The notes beneath the pieces were generated by a model. The model was not told the origin of the DNA. It worked only from the letters and a program-made list of their open reading frames with translations, and did no database searches. Both the position numbers and the translations under genes were made by a program. Of a DNA stretch of 64,000 nt, positions 36,200-45,189 are shown in pieces. The stretch lies in contig JAIQZO010000044.1 of the NCBI GenBank assembly GCA_021777055.1, positions 1 to 64,000 of the forward strand, read 5' to 3'. The first letter of the stretch is position 1; each line of letters opens with the position of its first letter. Source of the stretch: Candidatus Anammoxibacter sp. (GTDB lineage Bacteria; Planctomycetota; Brocadiia; Brocadiales; Anammoxibacteraceae).

Positions 36200-36706
36200 A
36201 TGGATCGAAATAACTTAAAAAAAAGGCTCTTCTTCGCAGCTATTTTTGCTGTTTTTTTTGTAAGTACGACTTTATTTGCGGCCAGTGTATTTGAAGAAAA
36301 GGTCGTAGTACACGCGAACAGGACATGGGAAGCAACTGAAATTGTTACTGAGGAGGATTTTGTTCTGTCCTGGAGTGTAAGTAATGAAGACCTCTGGACA
36401 TTTAATAAGGATATATTTCCTGAAGGACATAGTGCAAACGGAATAGAAGGAATACCCGCCTTATTTGGTTACGTTTATCCGAAAGAGAACATTGGAAAGC
36501 TCATAGGACGTATTGGCGATTATGGGGAGAAGTTCCCTATGGGGACCTCTGGTGAAATCATTATCAAAGGTGGTGAAGGTGGTGAATACCTCTATATGAC
36601 CATGAATGACGAAACCTCACAAATTTACGGAAAAGGATTCAGAGATAACGAAGGTCAAATTATTGTTACTATTATTCAGAAACCATTAGACGTTGAAATC
36701 GAATAG
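36200..36706 (+). CDS. Secreted protein resembling a LecA-like carbohydrate-binding domain
   Basis: 168 residues with a clear signal peptide (cleavage near LFAAS). The mature part follows the LecA/PA-IL-like beta-sandwich pattern seen in many secreted proteins: VVHANRTWEATEIVTEEDF, PALFGYVYPKENIGKLIGRI, then GEYLYMTMNDE and RDNEGQIIVTI with the Asn-Asp and Asp-Asn calcium/sugar positions. Galactoside binding is plausible but not proven. Its last 21 bp overlap the convergent YwiC-like gene. Confidence 0.6.
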   Translation: MDRNNLKKRLFFAAIFAVFFVSTTLFAASVFEEKVVVHANRTWEATEIVTEEDFVLSWSVSNEDLWTFNKDIFPEGHSANGIEGIPALFGYVYPKENIGKLIGRIGDYGEKFPMGTSGEIIIKGGEGGEYLYMTMNDETSQIYGKGFRDNEGQIIVTIIQKPLDVEIE

Positions 36707-37495
36707 CAAAACGACAAGAATCCCAAACAGGATTGAATGAGAAACCTCAATATAACCAATCCGCGGAACGTTTAGTTTTGTATTCATTCGTGAGATACCG
36801 AGAAATGACTGTATTGCAATGGGAAGATAAGAGATTATTAAAAACGGCTTTTGGAACATTATTAGCAGAAAAAATGTAGATGTAATTAATGCTAAATGGA
36901 AGAATATGTAACCTTTGCTATATTTCATCCTTTCATACAGGTCTGCAAACTGGGCACGGGCAGCAACAACACTTAGACGCAGTTTAACATAAAGGACACC
37001 TCTGGCAAAATAGGCAAAGCTAATAATCCACATTAACAAAGCAGTCTTTTCAATCTCACCTGTTGCAACATAGTAAGCAATTGGAGCCGACAAACATAAC
37101 CCTGCAATTCCTATCAGCTCAGCTGTAACTGTTCGTTGTTTCCTTTTTCTTATCTGTAGAATATTTATCCATTGTAAGCAAATAAAGATAAAACCAAAAG
37201 CAGGTAGCCACGTTAGATCATATAATAGAAAAATGGGAATGATGAACAATAATCCAACTGTGATGAAAATAATAAGGAAGTAATAAAACTTATTTTTAAT
37301 TAACCTATCATTATGTTTTGATGCACGAAACAGCTCTTCAATAGATTTGCGGCTTATGTAAAGAAAGAATATTCCAAATAGCAAAAGAATCATCTTCAGA
37401 TCAAAACAAGATGCAACCGCGGCTGAGACAAAAAATGGTATGAAAAGAACACCCCATGCCCCATGTTCTTTAGGTAAAACAGAACTTATCTTCAT
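36686..37495 (-). CDS. YwiC-like membrane protein
   Basis: 269 residues, eight or so membrane helices. The N-terminal motif LPKEHGAWGVLFIPF is diagnostic of the YwiC-like family, whose function is unknown; ywiC of Bacillus lies near anaerobic respiration genes. The Glu-His-Gly-Ala-Trp motif recalls a prenyltransferase-like (UbiA-related) active site, though this is speculative. Its 3' end overlaps the lectin-like gene. Confidence 0.82.
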   Translation of the reverse strand: MKISSVLPKEHGAWGVLFIPFFVSAAVASCFDLKMILLLFGIFFLYISRKSIEELFRASKHNDRLIKNKFYYFLIIFITVGLLFIIPIFLLYDLTWLPAFGFIFICLQWINILQIRKRKQRTVTAELIGIAGLCLSAPIAYYVATGEIEKTALLMWIISFAYFARGVLYVKLRLSVVAARAQFADLYERMKYSKGYIFFHLALITSTFFLLIMFQKPFLIISYLPIAIQSFLGISRMNTKLNVPRIGYIEVSHSILFGILVVLLFDFNV

Positions 37496-37584
37496 AATAC
37501 TGCCTGATTAGGCTATATACGCGGAAAGCTTAAAAGACTTTAATAATCACCCTGAATTACAAGTGGGAAACGTAAAGAAACATT

Positions 37585-38145
37585 TCAAACAACTACACGA
37601 GTCTCTTTAATTTGCAATACATTCACTATCTCACTAACTATTACATCTACTTCTACCATTCTACCTATATCCTCTTTTCCAGAAGCAAGACGCCCCGTAA
37701 TAGGGCCAAGGAAGATATATCCTAAATTTGTGAGTTTTTTAATGTTTTCCTGGACAATTGGATTTTTATACATCCGGCCTTCCATCGCTGGTACAATAAT
37801 CTTTGTAGCTAAAGAAGCCATGACAGTACATGTCAACGCATCATTAGAAATACCTGAAGCAATTTTCCCAATAGTATTGGCAGATGCCGGTGCGATTACA
37901 ATGATGTCATCATTGTTAGAGATGGAAATATGCAATGGGTTATAAACACTGTTCTCCTCAAAAATATCTGTGATAACGTCGTTCTGTGATAACGACTTAA
38001 AAGAGAGAGGTGTTATAAACTTTTGAGCAGAAGCTGTCATTATAACAACAACTTCTATACCACGTTTTCTAAGATCAGTAACGAGCTGTAATGATTTGTA
38101 TGCGGCAACGCTTCCTGTAACACCCAGTATGACTTTTCTCTTCAT
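37585..38145 (-). CDS. coaC: Phosphopantothenoylcysteine decarboxylase-type flavoprotein (CoaC, stand-alone)
   Basis: 186 residues of the HFCD flavoprotein family: VILGVTGSVAAYKSLQLV, the FMN-binding IIVIAPASANTIGKIASGIS and the active-site-like SGKEDIGRM near the C-terminus. In CoaC the substrate clamp usually reads PAMNxxM; here it is VPAMEGRMY. The CoaB synthetase domain, fused in most bacteria, is absent and no coaB is in the window. The position after gmk matches the common gmk-rpoZ-coaBC order, with a repeat where rpoZ would be. Coenzyme A synthesis is the likely pathway, though another HFCD decarboxylase remains possible. Confidence 0.8.
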   Translation of the reverse strand: MKRKVILGVTGSVAAYKSLQLVTDLRKRGIEVVVIMTASAQKFITPLSFKSLSQNDVITDIFEENSVYNPLHISISNNDDIIVIAPASANTIGKIASGISNDALTCTVMASLATKIIVPAMEGRMYKNPIVQENIKKLTNLGYIFLGPITGRLASGKEDIGRMVEVDVIVSEIVNVLQIKETRVVV

Positions 38146-38308
38146 GCTTTCTATTTATGCTCACTAAGGAGTCATTCACAAATAACTGTTATATTTTGCA
38201 TTTATCTTTATGCTCTCTTTACCTAATCTCCATCCAGCATATCCTCTGCTCAGCTAAGACGATACTTCCCGTTTAGTTCATGCAGTTTTAACAAATATAA
38301 CTTAAATC

Positions 38309-38474
38309 TAGCCAAAAATATTTGAAATTTTTGGGGTTTAAAGGTTCAAGATTTTCTTTTGTTTTCGTATATTTAACCTTTGAACCGTGAACCATGGACT
38401 TGAAAAAAACTTTATTTTCAGTTGATTATGAAATGTGAGAAATAAATTCGCACAATTACGGTGTAAGAATCTAA
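38309..38474 (-). repeat. Dispersed repeat (family 3), copy B
   Basis: Reverse complement of 3792-3966 with most blocks preserved (AAATATTTGAAATTTTTGGG, TTTATTTTCAGTTGATTATG, GTGTAAGAATCTAA). It lies between gmk and coaC. Confidence 0.75.
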
Positions 38475-38507
38475 ACACAAAATATAACAGTTATTTATGA
38501 ACAACTA

Positions 38508-39068
38508 CTAACTTTTATTGATAATCTCTTTTATTTGAAAAACAGTATTCTCTAGTTCGTCATTAACTATACAGTGTTGATAATTAACTTTCATCTCTAT
38601 CTCTTTTGAAGCTAAACTAATTCGTTCCGCTATCTCTTCAGTGGTATTTTTATTACGAAATGATAACCTCTCTTTCAGGGTTTCCATATTAGGAGGCAAT
38701 ATAAAAAAAGATATACAATCATTAAACCTTTTCATTATTTGCAATGCACCCTTAACTTCAATTACAAGCAGCACATTCATTCCTTTTCTAAGGGCATCGT
38801 TCAGAGGTTCTATGGGTGTGCCATAAAAGCAGTTATGATATTCCGCATATTCAACAAGTTTTTCATGATCAATCAAATCACGAAATTCATCTTTAGTAAC
38901 AAAGAAGTAATCAATCCCTTGCTTTTCGTCAGACCGTGGCGATCTAGTTGTCGCAGAAACAGATTGCACAAATTGAGGATCTTTTGTTAACTGATCAGAA
39001 ATTGTAGTTTTTCCAATTCCAGAAGGACCAGAAATAATAATTAGCTTCCCATTTTTTTTTTCGCTCAT
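38508..39068 (-). CDS. gmk: Guanylate kinase
   Basis: Phosphorylates GMP to GDP, 186 residues from the preferred ATG at 39068 (MSEKKNGKLIIISGPSG). The P-loop is GPSGIGKTT. The GMP-binding lid is visible in SVSATTRSPRSDEKQGIDYFFV, and FILPPNMETLKERLSFR follows. An upstream in-frame start at 39110 would add 14 residues. Partner of guaA in guanine nucleotide supply. It lies between yicC and coaC on the same strand. Confidence 0.94.
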   Translation of the reverse strand: MSEKKNGKLIIISGPSGIGKTTISDQLTKDPQFVQSVSATTRSPRSDEKQGIDYFFVTKDEFRDLIDHEKLVEYAEYHNCFYGTPIEPLNDALRKGMNVLLVIEVKGALQIMKRFNDCISFFILPPNMETLKERLSFRNKNTTEEIAERISLASKEIEMKVNYQHCIVNDELENTVFQIKEIINKS

Positions 39069-39165
39069 GGAAGAATACAGGTGTAAAGATAGGTAGAAAA
39101 CGGATGTCAAGACTTTTATGCCAAGTCTCTGCGCAGAAACAATGCAATAAATAATCTGCGCAATT

Positions 39166-40050
39166 CTATTCTACATTCAAAACCAACTCCTTTATTTTCT
39201 CTATCTCAGTTTTAACGTCAAAAATATTATTTAACATGTTTTCATTGTTTGTTTTAGAACCCATGGTGTTGGATTCCCTAAACATTTCCTGAACAATAAA
39301 TTCAAGTTTCTTACCTATGTTGCCACCTTTATCCATTGTTTCATTCAAATGCTCCACATGACTAGTTAATAAACTCACCTCTTCGGTAATATCACACCTA
39401 TCCGCATATAAAGCAATCTCTTTACAAAGGTCATCTTTTGTTATCTCAATATCACTCTTTTTAAGTAATGTACTGACCCTTTCCTGCAACCTTTCGGCAT
39501 AAACTGCTAACATTTCAGGCGCGCTCTTCTCAATCTCTTTTACTAACAATTTAATATGATTCCCTCTATTTATAATCTCAGACATTATATCTTTTCCGGA
39601 ACGTAACCTCATCTGCTGCATATCCTCCATAGCAGATGAAATTAAATCAAAGAGAGGTTTTTCCAGCAGTTTTGTGTCTATTTCATCAATCTTTGTCTTT
39701 TCAATTACACCGGGAAGGTTCATTAACGCATCTAAAGAAAAATCTTGATCACATCCAAGTTCATCTTTAACCTTTTGAAACATATTATAATAAGCCTGTA
39801 AGGCGTCATAGCTCACATTACAAACCGGTTCAGCATTAGCAGATTGATAATTGATCGTAAGTGTTACTGTGCCGCGTGATATTGTTTGCTTAATTTTCTT
39901 TTCTATCTCTTGCTCAAATTCTGCCAGAAATTCCGGAAGCTTTGTCTTAATCTTGAGAAAACGATTATTTACAGACTTTACCTCAACATTAATTGATTTT
40001 TCACCATCATCATGTCCGGCAGAGCCAAACCCTGTCATACTGCTTATCAT
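39166..40050 (-). CDS. YicC family endoribonuclease
   Basis: 294 residues starting MISSMTGFGSAGHD, the family N-terminus. EVKSVNNRFLKIKTKLPE follows, and the DUF1732 end carries GKKLEFIVQEMFRESNTMGSK. E. coli YicC has been linked to small-RNA degradation. The yicC-gmk neighbourhood is conserved across bacteria and supports the calls of both genes. Confidence 0.93.
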   Translation of the reverse strand: MISSMTGFGSAGHDDGEKSINVEVKSVNNRFLKIKTKLPEFLAEFEQEIEKKIKQTISRGTVTLTINYQSANAEPVCNVSYDALQAYYNMFQKVKDELGCDQDFSLDALMNLPGVIEKTKIDEIDTKLLEKPLFDLISSAMEDMQQMRLRSGKDIMSEIINRGNHIKLLVKEIEKSAPEMLAVYAERLQERVSTLLKKSDIEITKDDLCKEIALYADRCDITEEVSLLTSHVEHLNETMDKGGNIGKKLEFIVQEMFRESNTMGSKTNNENMLNNIFDVKTEIEKIKELVLNVE

Positions 40051-40131
40051 TAGTGGCCTAAAAAAATTATGAATATTAATATAAACTATTTATGCCTTGA
40101 ACCAAGAACAAAAGAAACGTTAGCCTCAGAA

Positions 40132-40617
40132 TTATTCATGAGATTCATCTTTCGCATCCTTTTCATCAACACCCTGCATACCAACGGAAGAATCTACTTC
40201 AGACATTCCCATTGAAGCTTCTTCGCTCTTTGCACTCTCTTCATTTCCGTGCTCATGATCAGGTGCACCAATTGAAACATCAGTAGCAGGTAAGCCCAAA
40301 TGTAATTTACTATCAACACTAACTTTAGAAAGGAAAATCACAGTAACAAAGAAGGCAGCTCCAAATAAAAAAGTAACACTACCTAAGAAAGAACCTGTCT
40401 TTGTACCCATCATAGACTGATCAGACAAACCGCCAATGGCAGCCAACCCACCACCCCTACCAGACTGAATCAGAATATTCCCTATTAAAACAATAGATAT
40501 GATTATTAATGATACCTTTAACACAGTACCCCATCTTAATAGAAAAAACGTTGTTAATAATCCGAAGATTACAAATATCGCTATTATCCATTTCGCAATG
40601 CTCTCTGATCTATTCAT
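40132..40617 (-). CDS. secG: Preprotein translocase subunit SecG
   Basis: 161 residues. The SecG signature is present: ILIQSGRGGGLAAIGG followed by a second membrane helix (SVTFLFGAAFFVTVIFL). Compared with the usual 75-110 residues it has an additional hydrophobic helix at the N-terminus (about 10-28) and an acidic, His-containing tail of about 60 residues. SecG assists the SecYE channel. It sits between tpiA and yicC. Confidence 0.85.
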   Translation of the reverse strand: MNRSESIAKWIIAIFVIFGLLTTFFLLRWGTVLKVSLIIISIVLIGNILIQSGRGGGLAAIGGLSDQSMMGTKTGSFLGSVTFLFGAAFFVTVIFLSKVSVDSKLHLGLPATDVSIGAPDHEHGNEESAKSEEASMGMSEVDSSVGMQGVDEKDAKDESHE

Positions 40618-40718
40618 AAAACTTTTTTCTCCTAACGCACCATCACTCTTTTAAAAAATTTTAATATCTATTGTTAATATTTACTGTTAATGGTTTATAT
40701 TACATCCATTGTGGTTAT

Positions 40719-41480
40719 TTAGATAGAATTTGCGATTTCTATCATTTCAAGAAATGAATCGGATTTCAAACTTGCACCACCAACCAACGCACCATCAATA
40801 TCGTTCTGCATGAGTAAATCTCTTATATTATCCGGCTTTACACTACCACCATACTGAATTATTATATCTGACGCAATATTGGCATCATACTTTTTGCTTA
40901 AAAAATCGCGTATGAATGCATGCACCTCATTTGCCTGTTCTGGAGATGCGGTCTTACCGGTCCCTATTGCCCAAACCGGTTCATATGCTATTGTCAATTT
41001 CTTTGCATCGGCAGTATTTGTATCCTTAAGGCCATTTTGCAACTGTCCCTCTATAACATCATTTGTCTTTCCATTTTCCCTCTCATCTAGAGTCTCGCCA
41101 ACACAAAAAATAGGGGAAATATCATCAACAAAACATTTCTTTAATTTCTTGTTAATAAACTCATCTGTTTCACCAAACACATGTCTTCTCTCAGAATGAC
41201 CAAGTATCGTATGTGTACACCCCACATCTTTAATCATTAATCCAGAGATCTCACCGGTAAAGGCACCGTTATCCTCGAAATGGATATTTTGCGCCCCCAA
41301 AATTACATTACTACCGGTTATTACTTTAAAAATATCTGACAAAAAAACAGCTGGAGGACATATGCCGATATGAGTATTAACCATATTTCCAGCAAATGAC
41401 TTTATCTCGCCTGCCAACTTAACTGCATCCTTCAGGCTCAAATTCATCTTCCAGTTACCAACAATAAAAGGCTTTTTCAT
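40719..41480 (-). CDS. tpiA: Triosephosphate isomerase
   Basis: Glycolytic isomerase, 253 residues: VGNWKMNLSLKDAVKL (Lys), TILGHSERRHVFGE (catalytic His), AYEPVWAIGTGKTASPEQ (catalytic Glu) and IIQYGGSVKPDNI. It starts 4 bp after the pheA stop, so the two are co-transcribed. Confidence 0.96.
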   Translation of the reverse strand: MKKPFIVGNWKMNLSLKDAVKLAGEIKSFAGNMVNTHIGICPPAVFLSDIFKVITGSNVILGAQNIHFEDNGAFTGEISGLMIKDVGCTHTILGHSERRHVFGETDEFINKKLKKCFVDDISPIFCVGETLDERENGKTNDVIEGQLQNGLKDTNTADAKKLTIAYEPVWAIGTGKTASPEQANEVHAFIRDFLSKKYDANIASDIIIQYGGSVKPDNIRDLLMQNDIDGALVGGASLKSDSFLEMIEIANSI

Positions 41481-41483
41481 AAA

Positions 41484-42560
41484 TTATGATCCCCCGTTCT
41501 CCGGAAATGAACCTAGAATCTTTATTTCCAGACAGTTTTTTGATACTTCATTAATAGCTTTTTTTACATTTACATCTTCAATATGACCTTGGAAATCCAA
41601 ATAAAACCCATAATCCCAAACCTTTTTCCTGGTAGGTAAGGGCTCTATGTTGGTTAAATTTATATTAAAATCCTTAAACGGACGTAAAATGTCGTAAAGC
41701 GCTCCAACCTTGTTTCTAGCATAACACATGGCAACCGTTTTATCATTTTTACTTGGTGAAGGGTAGTTATGACCAAGAACAAAAAAACGGGTTATATTAT
41801 TCGGATTATTCTCTATATTATTAAAAATGATCTCCAACCCATATAAATCCGCCACATCTGCGTGTGCTATAGCCGCACAATTTTCCTGTTCTTTTGCCAC
41901 ACTAGCCGCTTCTGCGGTACTGGGCATATCTACCAATTCCACGTCTTTAAGATTTCTACCTAGCCAATCCCTGCATTGGGCAAACGCTTGTGGTTTGGAA
42001 AATATACGTTTGATTTCCGTTTTTGAACTCCTTGCCATCAAATTGTGATGAACAGGAAAAACAATTTCGCCACAAACTTTGACATTAGACTCTACAAACA
42101 TATTTAATGTCTCTCTAATACCACCTTCCATTGAGTTTTCCACAGGAGTTATTCCATAGTCAGCCCTGCAGCTGCTAACCTCTTTAAACACATCATCTAT
42201 TCCTCGAGCTGCAACATATTTTACCGTTGATCCAAATCTCTGTCGTGCCGCAAAATAGCTATACGTGCCAACAGGGCCAAGAAATGATATCTTTAGATCA
42301 TCTTCACCATGTTCAAATTTGCGCGAGCAAGCAACAATTTCACGGTATATATCGGACAACAGTTCGTTACTTAAAGGGCCTTTATTTTGGTCGATAATTT
42401 TCTGGAAGACAAGATTTTCTCTGTCAGGGTCATAGATCTCCTTGTTAAGCTTTTTCTTTTCCTCTCCAATCTCTTTTACAACCTTCGCCCGTTCATTTAA
42501 TAGATTAGTTATCTCAGCATCAACACTATCTATTTTTATTCGTAAATCATCAATACTCAT
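41484..42560 (-). CDS. pheA: Bifunctional chorismate mutase/prephenate dehydratase (P-protein)
   Basis: Converts chorismate through prephenate to phenylpyruvate, 358 residues. The AroQ-type chorismate mutase spans about 1-85 (LRIKIDSVDAEITNLLNERA). The prephenate dehydratase follows (SFLGPVGTYSYFAARQRFG, YGITPVENSMEGGI, and NITRFFVLGHN with the Thr-Arg-Phe motif). The C-terminal ACT domain senses phenylalanine (LYDILRPFKDFNINLTNIEP). First gene of the pheA-tpiA-secG-yicC-gmk-coaC strand block. Confidence 0.95.
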   Translation of the reverse strand: MSIDDLRIKIDSVDAEITNLLNERAKVVKEIGEEKKKLNKEIYDPDRENLVFQKIIDQNKGPLSNELLSDIYREIVACSRKFEHGEDDLKISFLGPVGTYSYFAARQRFGSTVKYVAARGIDDVFKEVSSCRADYGITPVENSMEGGIRETLNMFVESNVKVCGEIVFPVHHNLMARSSKTEIKRIFSKPQAFAQCRDWLGRNLKDVELVDMPSTAEAASVAKEQENCAAIAHADVADLYGLEIIFNNIENNPNNITRFFVLGHNYPSPSKNDKTVAMCYARNKVGALYDILRPFKDFNINLTNIEPLPTRKKVWDYGFYLDFQGHIEDVNVKKAINEVSKNCLEIKILGSFPENGGS

Positions 42561-42880
42561 GTATAGAGTTACCCGACTATCTGACTAAAAGCCAAACAAA
42601 ACAAAAGGCTAAAAACAATCTTTTAAATGTTTACTTTGTTACCAGTGGAATACACTTTTACTTTCAAACCCGCAAAATAGGATGTTTTTCCTTATAATTA
42701 AAGGCAACGCAGAAAAGAGAACAAGACCCTGCGATATTAAATAAATCCTCAGAAATCCACTCAACAAACAGTGAAAAAACAACATGCAAGTCCTTTAACA
42801 CCTATAATTTAACAAAGGACGCTATCCATGTCAACAAAATAAAATTATTGACACAAGTTTAACAAAGAACCGTGTGCGGT
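42561..42880. other. Intergenic region between pheA and the DUF2284 gene
   Basis: About 320 bp, AT-rich. A 7-bp dyad GTCCTTT with AAAGGAC (about 42792-42822) is the only structure noticed. It could be a weak terminator for the DUF2284 gene. Confidence 0.35.
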
Positions 42881-43387
42881 CTATTCAATCAGAATAAGTC
42901 CAAAATATTTAACATACTCATTTTTATGATTGAGAAATTTCACACTAAATCCATTATTTCGAATCGTTTTAAAGACGTCAATCCCACAAGCTTCCATTGC
43001 TGGCCTGGCTTTTAAAGGTAAACGACACGGTTCATCAATATTGCAGTCATTGCAAAAAGGACAAGGCCCAGCACCAAGGGCAAAAGCTTTGTAGAAACCC
43101 ATTAAACTACACCTGTTTTCGATCTTGACAAGCATATCATTAAAATTTTTGCTGGGTGGTTCCCCTTCAACAAGAATCGCAGCACTGTAGCAACTTAAAA
43201 TCTGTTTAGTTTCATCATAGCCAGGAGAAAAAGGAGGGCATGTCTTACTCTTTCCATGTTTAGAACATCCAAATTTACATTTCCATTGAACCCAAGGTTC
43301 AACCACTATAGAGTTTATGTTGATGGACTTAGTAAATTTTGCGCCCATTTCCAGTGCAATTTTACAGATAGAATCATATTGTTTCAT
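42881..43387 (-). CDS. DUF2284 cysteine-rich metal-binding protein
   Basis: 168 residues. Cysteines cluster as CKFGCSKHGKSKTCPPFSPG in the N-terminal third and as CPFCNDCNIDEPC in the middle, the DUF2284 pattern suggestive of an iron-sulfur or other metal site. The C-terminus MEACGIDVFKTIRNNG is also typical. There is no signal peptide. Members are widespread in anaerobes and function is unknown. It is divergent from the cytochrome gene. Confidence 0.82.
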   Translation of the reverse strand: MKQYDSICKIALEMGAKFTKSININSIVVEPWVQWKCKFGCSKHGKSKTCPPFSPGYDETKQILSCYSAAILVEGEPPSKNFNDMLVKIENRCSLMGFYKAFALGAGPCPFCNDCNIDEPCRLPLKARPAMEACGIDVFKTIRNNGFSVKFLNHKNEYVKYFGLILIE

Positions 43388-43535
43388 TGTTATACTATAC
43401 TACAAATCCAACTCCCATCTAACTTATTTTTTTCGTGATTATACTCAGGTTGAAATATGATTGTCTAAAATCCATGAGAATGTTATGATTTTATAAAGAT
43501 TTAGTACAAACATCATTTGGGGGTCTTTTTTAGAA

Positions 43536-44339
43536 GTGAAGTTGCAGTCTAACAAAATATCAGTAAAAATATCGGTAATCCTACTATGTATTGCCATTAA
43601 GCTAAGTGGATGCGCTGTTAATGTTAAAAACCAGGAACCCGAAACCGTCCAACATCAAGAGCCTAAAGAACTAGAAAAGGGATCAAAGGGTTTTAATCAT
43701 AAGGTCCATATTGATATGGGTTCAACATGTAAAAGTTGCCATTCAAAAGTATCCACCAGCATTGACGCTGGTATGCCAAATGAAACGCTTTGCAGTCTAT
43801 GTCATATAACAGTATATGATGACCAACCAGTTGAAAAGATTTATACCCGAAAAACTTGGCATAGTAAAAACAGCAAAACAATTGCCAAGTTCAGCAAAGT
43901 AAAGATGTCACACCAAAAACATATAAACGCGGGTATCACCTGTAATCAATGCCACGGGGAGGTCGAAAAGAGTACAAACCCCATTTCAATACATAAGCTT
44001 GAGAAAAAGACCTGTTTTTTGTGCCATCAGGAGTGGAAGGCTGCGGATAAATGTAGTACCTGTCATAGTGAACCTATAGTGTCATCCCATCCTCAACAGT
44101 GGGGTTCACCAAAAAATAACCATTGTTACGAGTGCCATATACCTATCTCTGGTAACGAAATTTGCAATAGTTGTCATATCGATGCAAGTTGTATCATAAA
44201 TAGGGCCCCTACAAGACCATACGATCTACCGCACAAGAGACCGTTAATGTGTAGGGCCTGTCATTCCAGTGGGGAGCCAGGCTTAGCCCATGCGGACAAT
44301 GGGGTAGATTGTAGATTTTGCCATAAGCTACCTGACTAA
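43536..44339 (+). CDS. Nine-haem c-type cytochrome lipoprotein
   Basis: 267 residues. The signal peptide ends in a lipobox (LSGC, Cys26), so the protein is probably anchored to a membrane on the periplasmic side. Nine CxxCH haem sites are visible: CKSCH, CSLCH, CNQCH, CFLCH, CSTCH, CYECH, CNSCH, CRACH and CRFCH. Extra His residues ahead of several sites (FNHKVH, MSHQKH) resemble the bis-His ligation of cytochrome c7/c3-type proteins. Likely role is electron transfer between the quinone pool or periplasmic enzymes and a partner, though no oxidoreductase gene adjoins it. The start is GTG, with GGGGG 16 bases upstream as a loose ribosome site. Confidence 0.88.
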   Translation: MKLQSNKISVKISVILLCIAIKLSGCAVNVKNQEPETVQHQEPKELEKGSKGFNHKVHIDMGSTCKSCHSKVSTSIDAGMPNETLCSLCHITVYDDQPVEKIYTRKTWHSKNSKTIAKFSKVKMSHQKHINAGITCNQCHGEVEKSTNPISIHKLEKKTCFLCHQEWKAADKCSTCHSEPIVSSHPQQWGSPKNNHCYECHIPISGNEICNSCHIDASCIINRAPTRPYDLPHKRPLMCRACHSSGEPGLAHADNGVDCRFCHKLPD

Positions 44340-44422
44340 CAAATATGGAGAAACGACAAAAAGAAGCAGTTTTGCTAATTAAGGAGGGGGTAACAAAAGA
44401 AAGAAATGTATAATAAAAAAGT

Positions 44423-44505
44423 AGAGCCGGAGGTGGTAAAAGGAGAATAGCGTGGATGCAGCGCTATTAGGGCATTTAAGCCCATAAAAAACCACCTTCG
44501 GCTCT
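44423..44505 (+). ncRNA. Candidate structured RNA (multibranched) or complex terminator
   Basis: A 15-bp outer stem, AGAGCCGGAGGTGGT (44423-44437) with ACCACCTTCGGCTCT (44491-44505), has one G-U pair. It encloses two further hairpins, AATAGCG/CGCTATT (44446-44468) and GGGC/GCCC (44470-44483). A T-rich run (ATATTTTTTAT) follows about 8 bases later. It lies 84 bp downstream of the cytochrome gene. A terminator is the simple reading, but the internal branching is more than a terminator needs. Confidence 0.5.
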
Positions 44506-44715
44506 CAACACATATTTTTTATCGCTTTCCTATTAAAATTATATCACACTTTAATCTTTTTTCAATTTCCAATACTGATTTATACTCAAAGTGATTAAAA
44601 ATTCAACATTTAGTGATTCAGATTTTAGGTGGATTGGTATGCTATGATTGAATGGTTCACTAGTGTTGCCGTTCTTCTACATCAAGTAAATCATGAAAAG
44701 GGCATTCCCATTCAT

Positions 44716-45189
44716 TTATACAATCATCCCAATAATAGTAGCCTCAAATACCAACTTATTATTTACTATACCCTGAGTATCAAAAACAGCCCTCCTGCTT
44801 CTGATTTCCACATTTTTGGCTATAATTATTAACTTGTCACCAGGTACAACAGTTCCTCTAAATTTAACATTGTCAATCCCGGCAAAACCCAGAAATCTAT
44901 CGTCATCTCTGGATCGCTTATAGTAGTATGTGCATAACTGAGCGGCCGCTTCTACCATTAACACTCCGGGAAGTAAAGGTCTCCCAGGAATATGGCCTCG
45001 TACCCAAAACTCATCGTCTTTAACATCCTTAACCCCTATTATTATTCCGTTCTCAGGATCAAACTTTACAATACCACTTAATTGTTGCATCTCAAACCGG
45101 TGTTGATTAATTTCTTCAATTCCACTAATACCAACCTCAAATTTATCAATATCTACCTCATTTAAATCAAGAAATATTTTCTGTGCCAT
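44716..45189 (-). CDS. FabZ-like 3-hydroxyacyl-ACP dehydratase
   Basis: 157-residue hot-dog-fold protein with the FabZ active-site pattern GHIPGRPLLPGVLMVEAAAQ, His66 and Glu80 being the catalytic pair. The phenylalanine usual after that His (GHFP) is Ile here. It dehydrates 3-hydroxyacyl-ACP in fatty acid elongation. The N-terminal 45 residues are longer than in E. coli FabZ, and no other fatty acid synthesis gene is next to it, so it may be a specialised or secondary dehydratase. Confidence 0.85.
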   Translation of the reverse strand: MAQKIFLDLNEVDIDKFEVGISGIEEINQHRFEMQQLSGIVKFDPENGIIIGVKDVKDDEFWVRGHIPGRPLLPGVLMVEAAAQLCTYYYKRSRDDDRFLGFAGIDNVKFRGTVVPGDKLIIIAKNVEIRSRRAVFDTQGIVNNKLVFEATIIGMIV

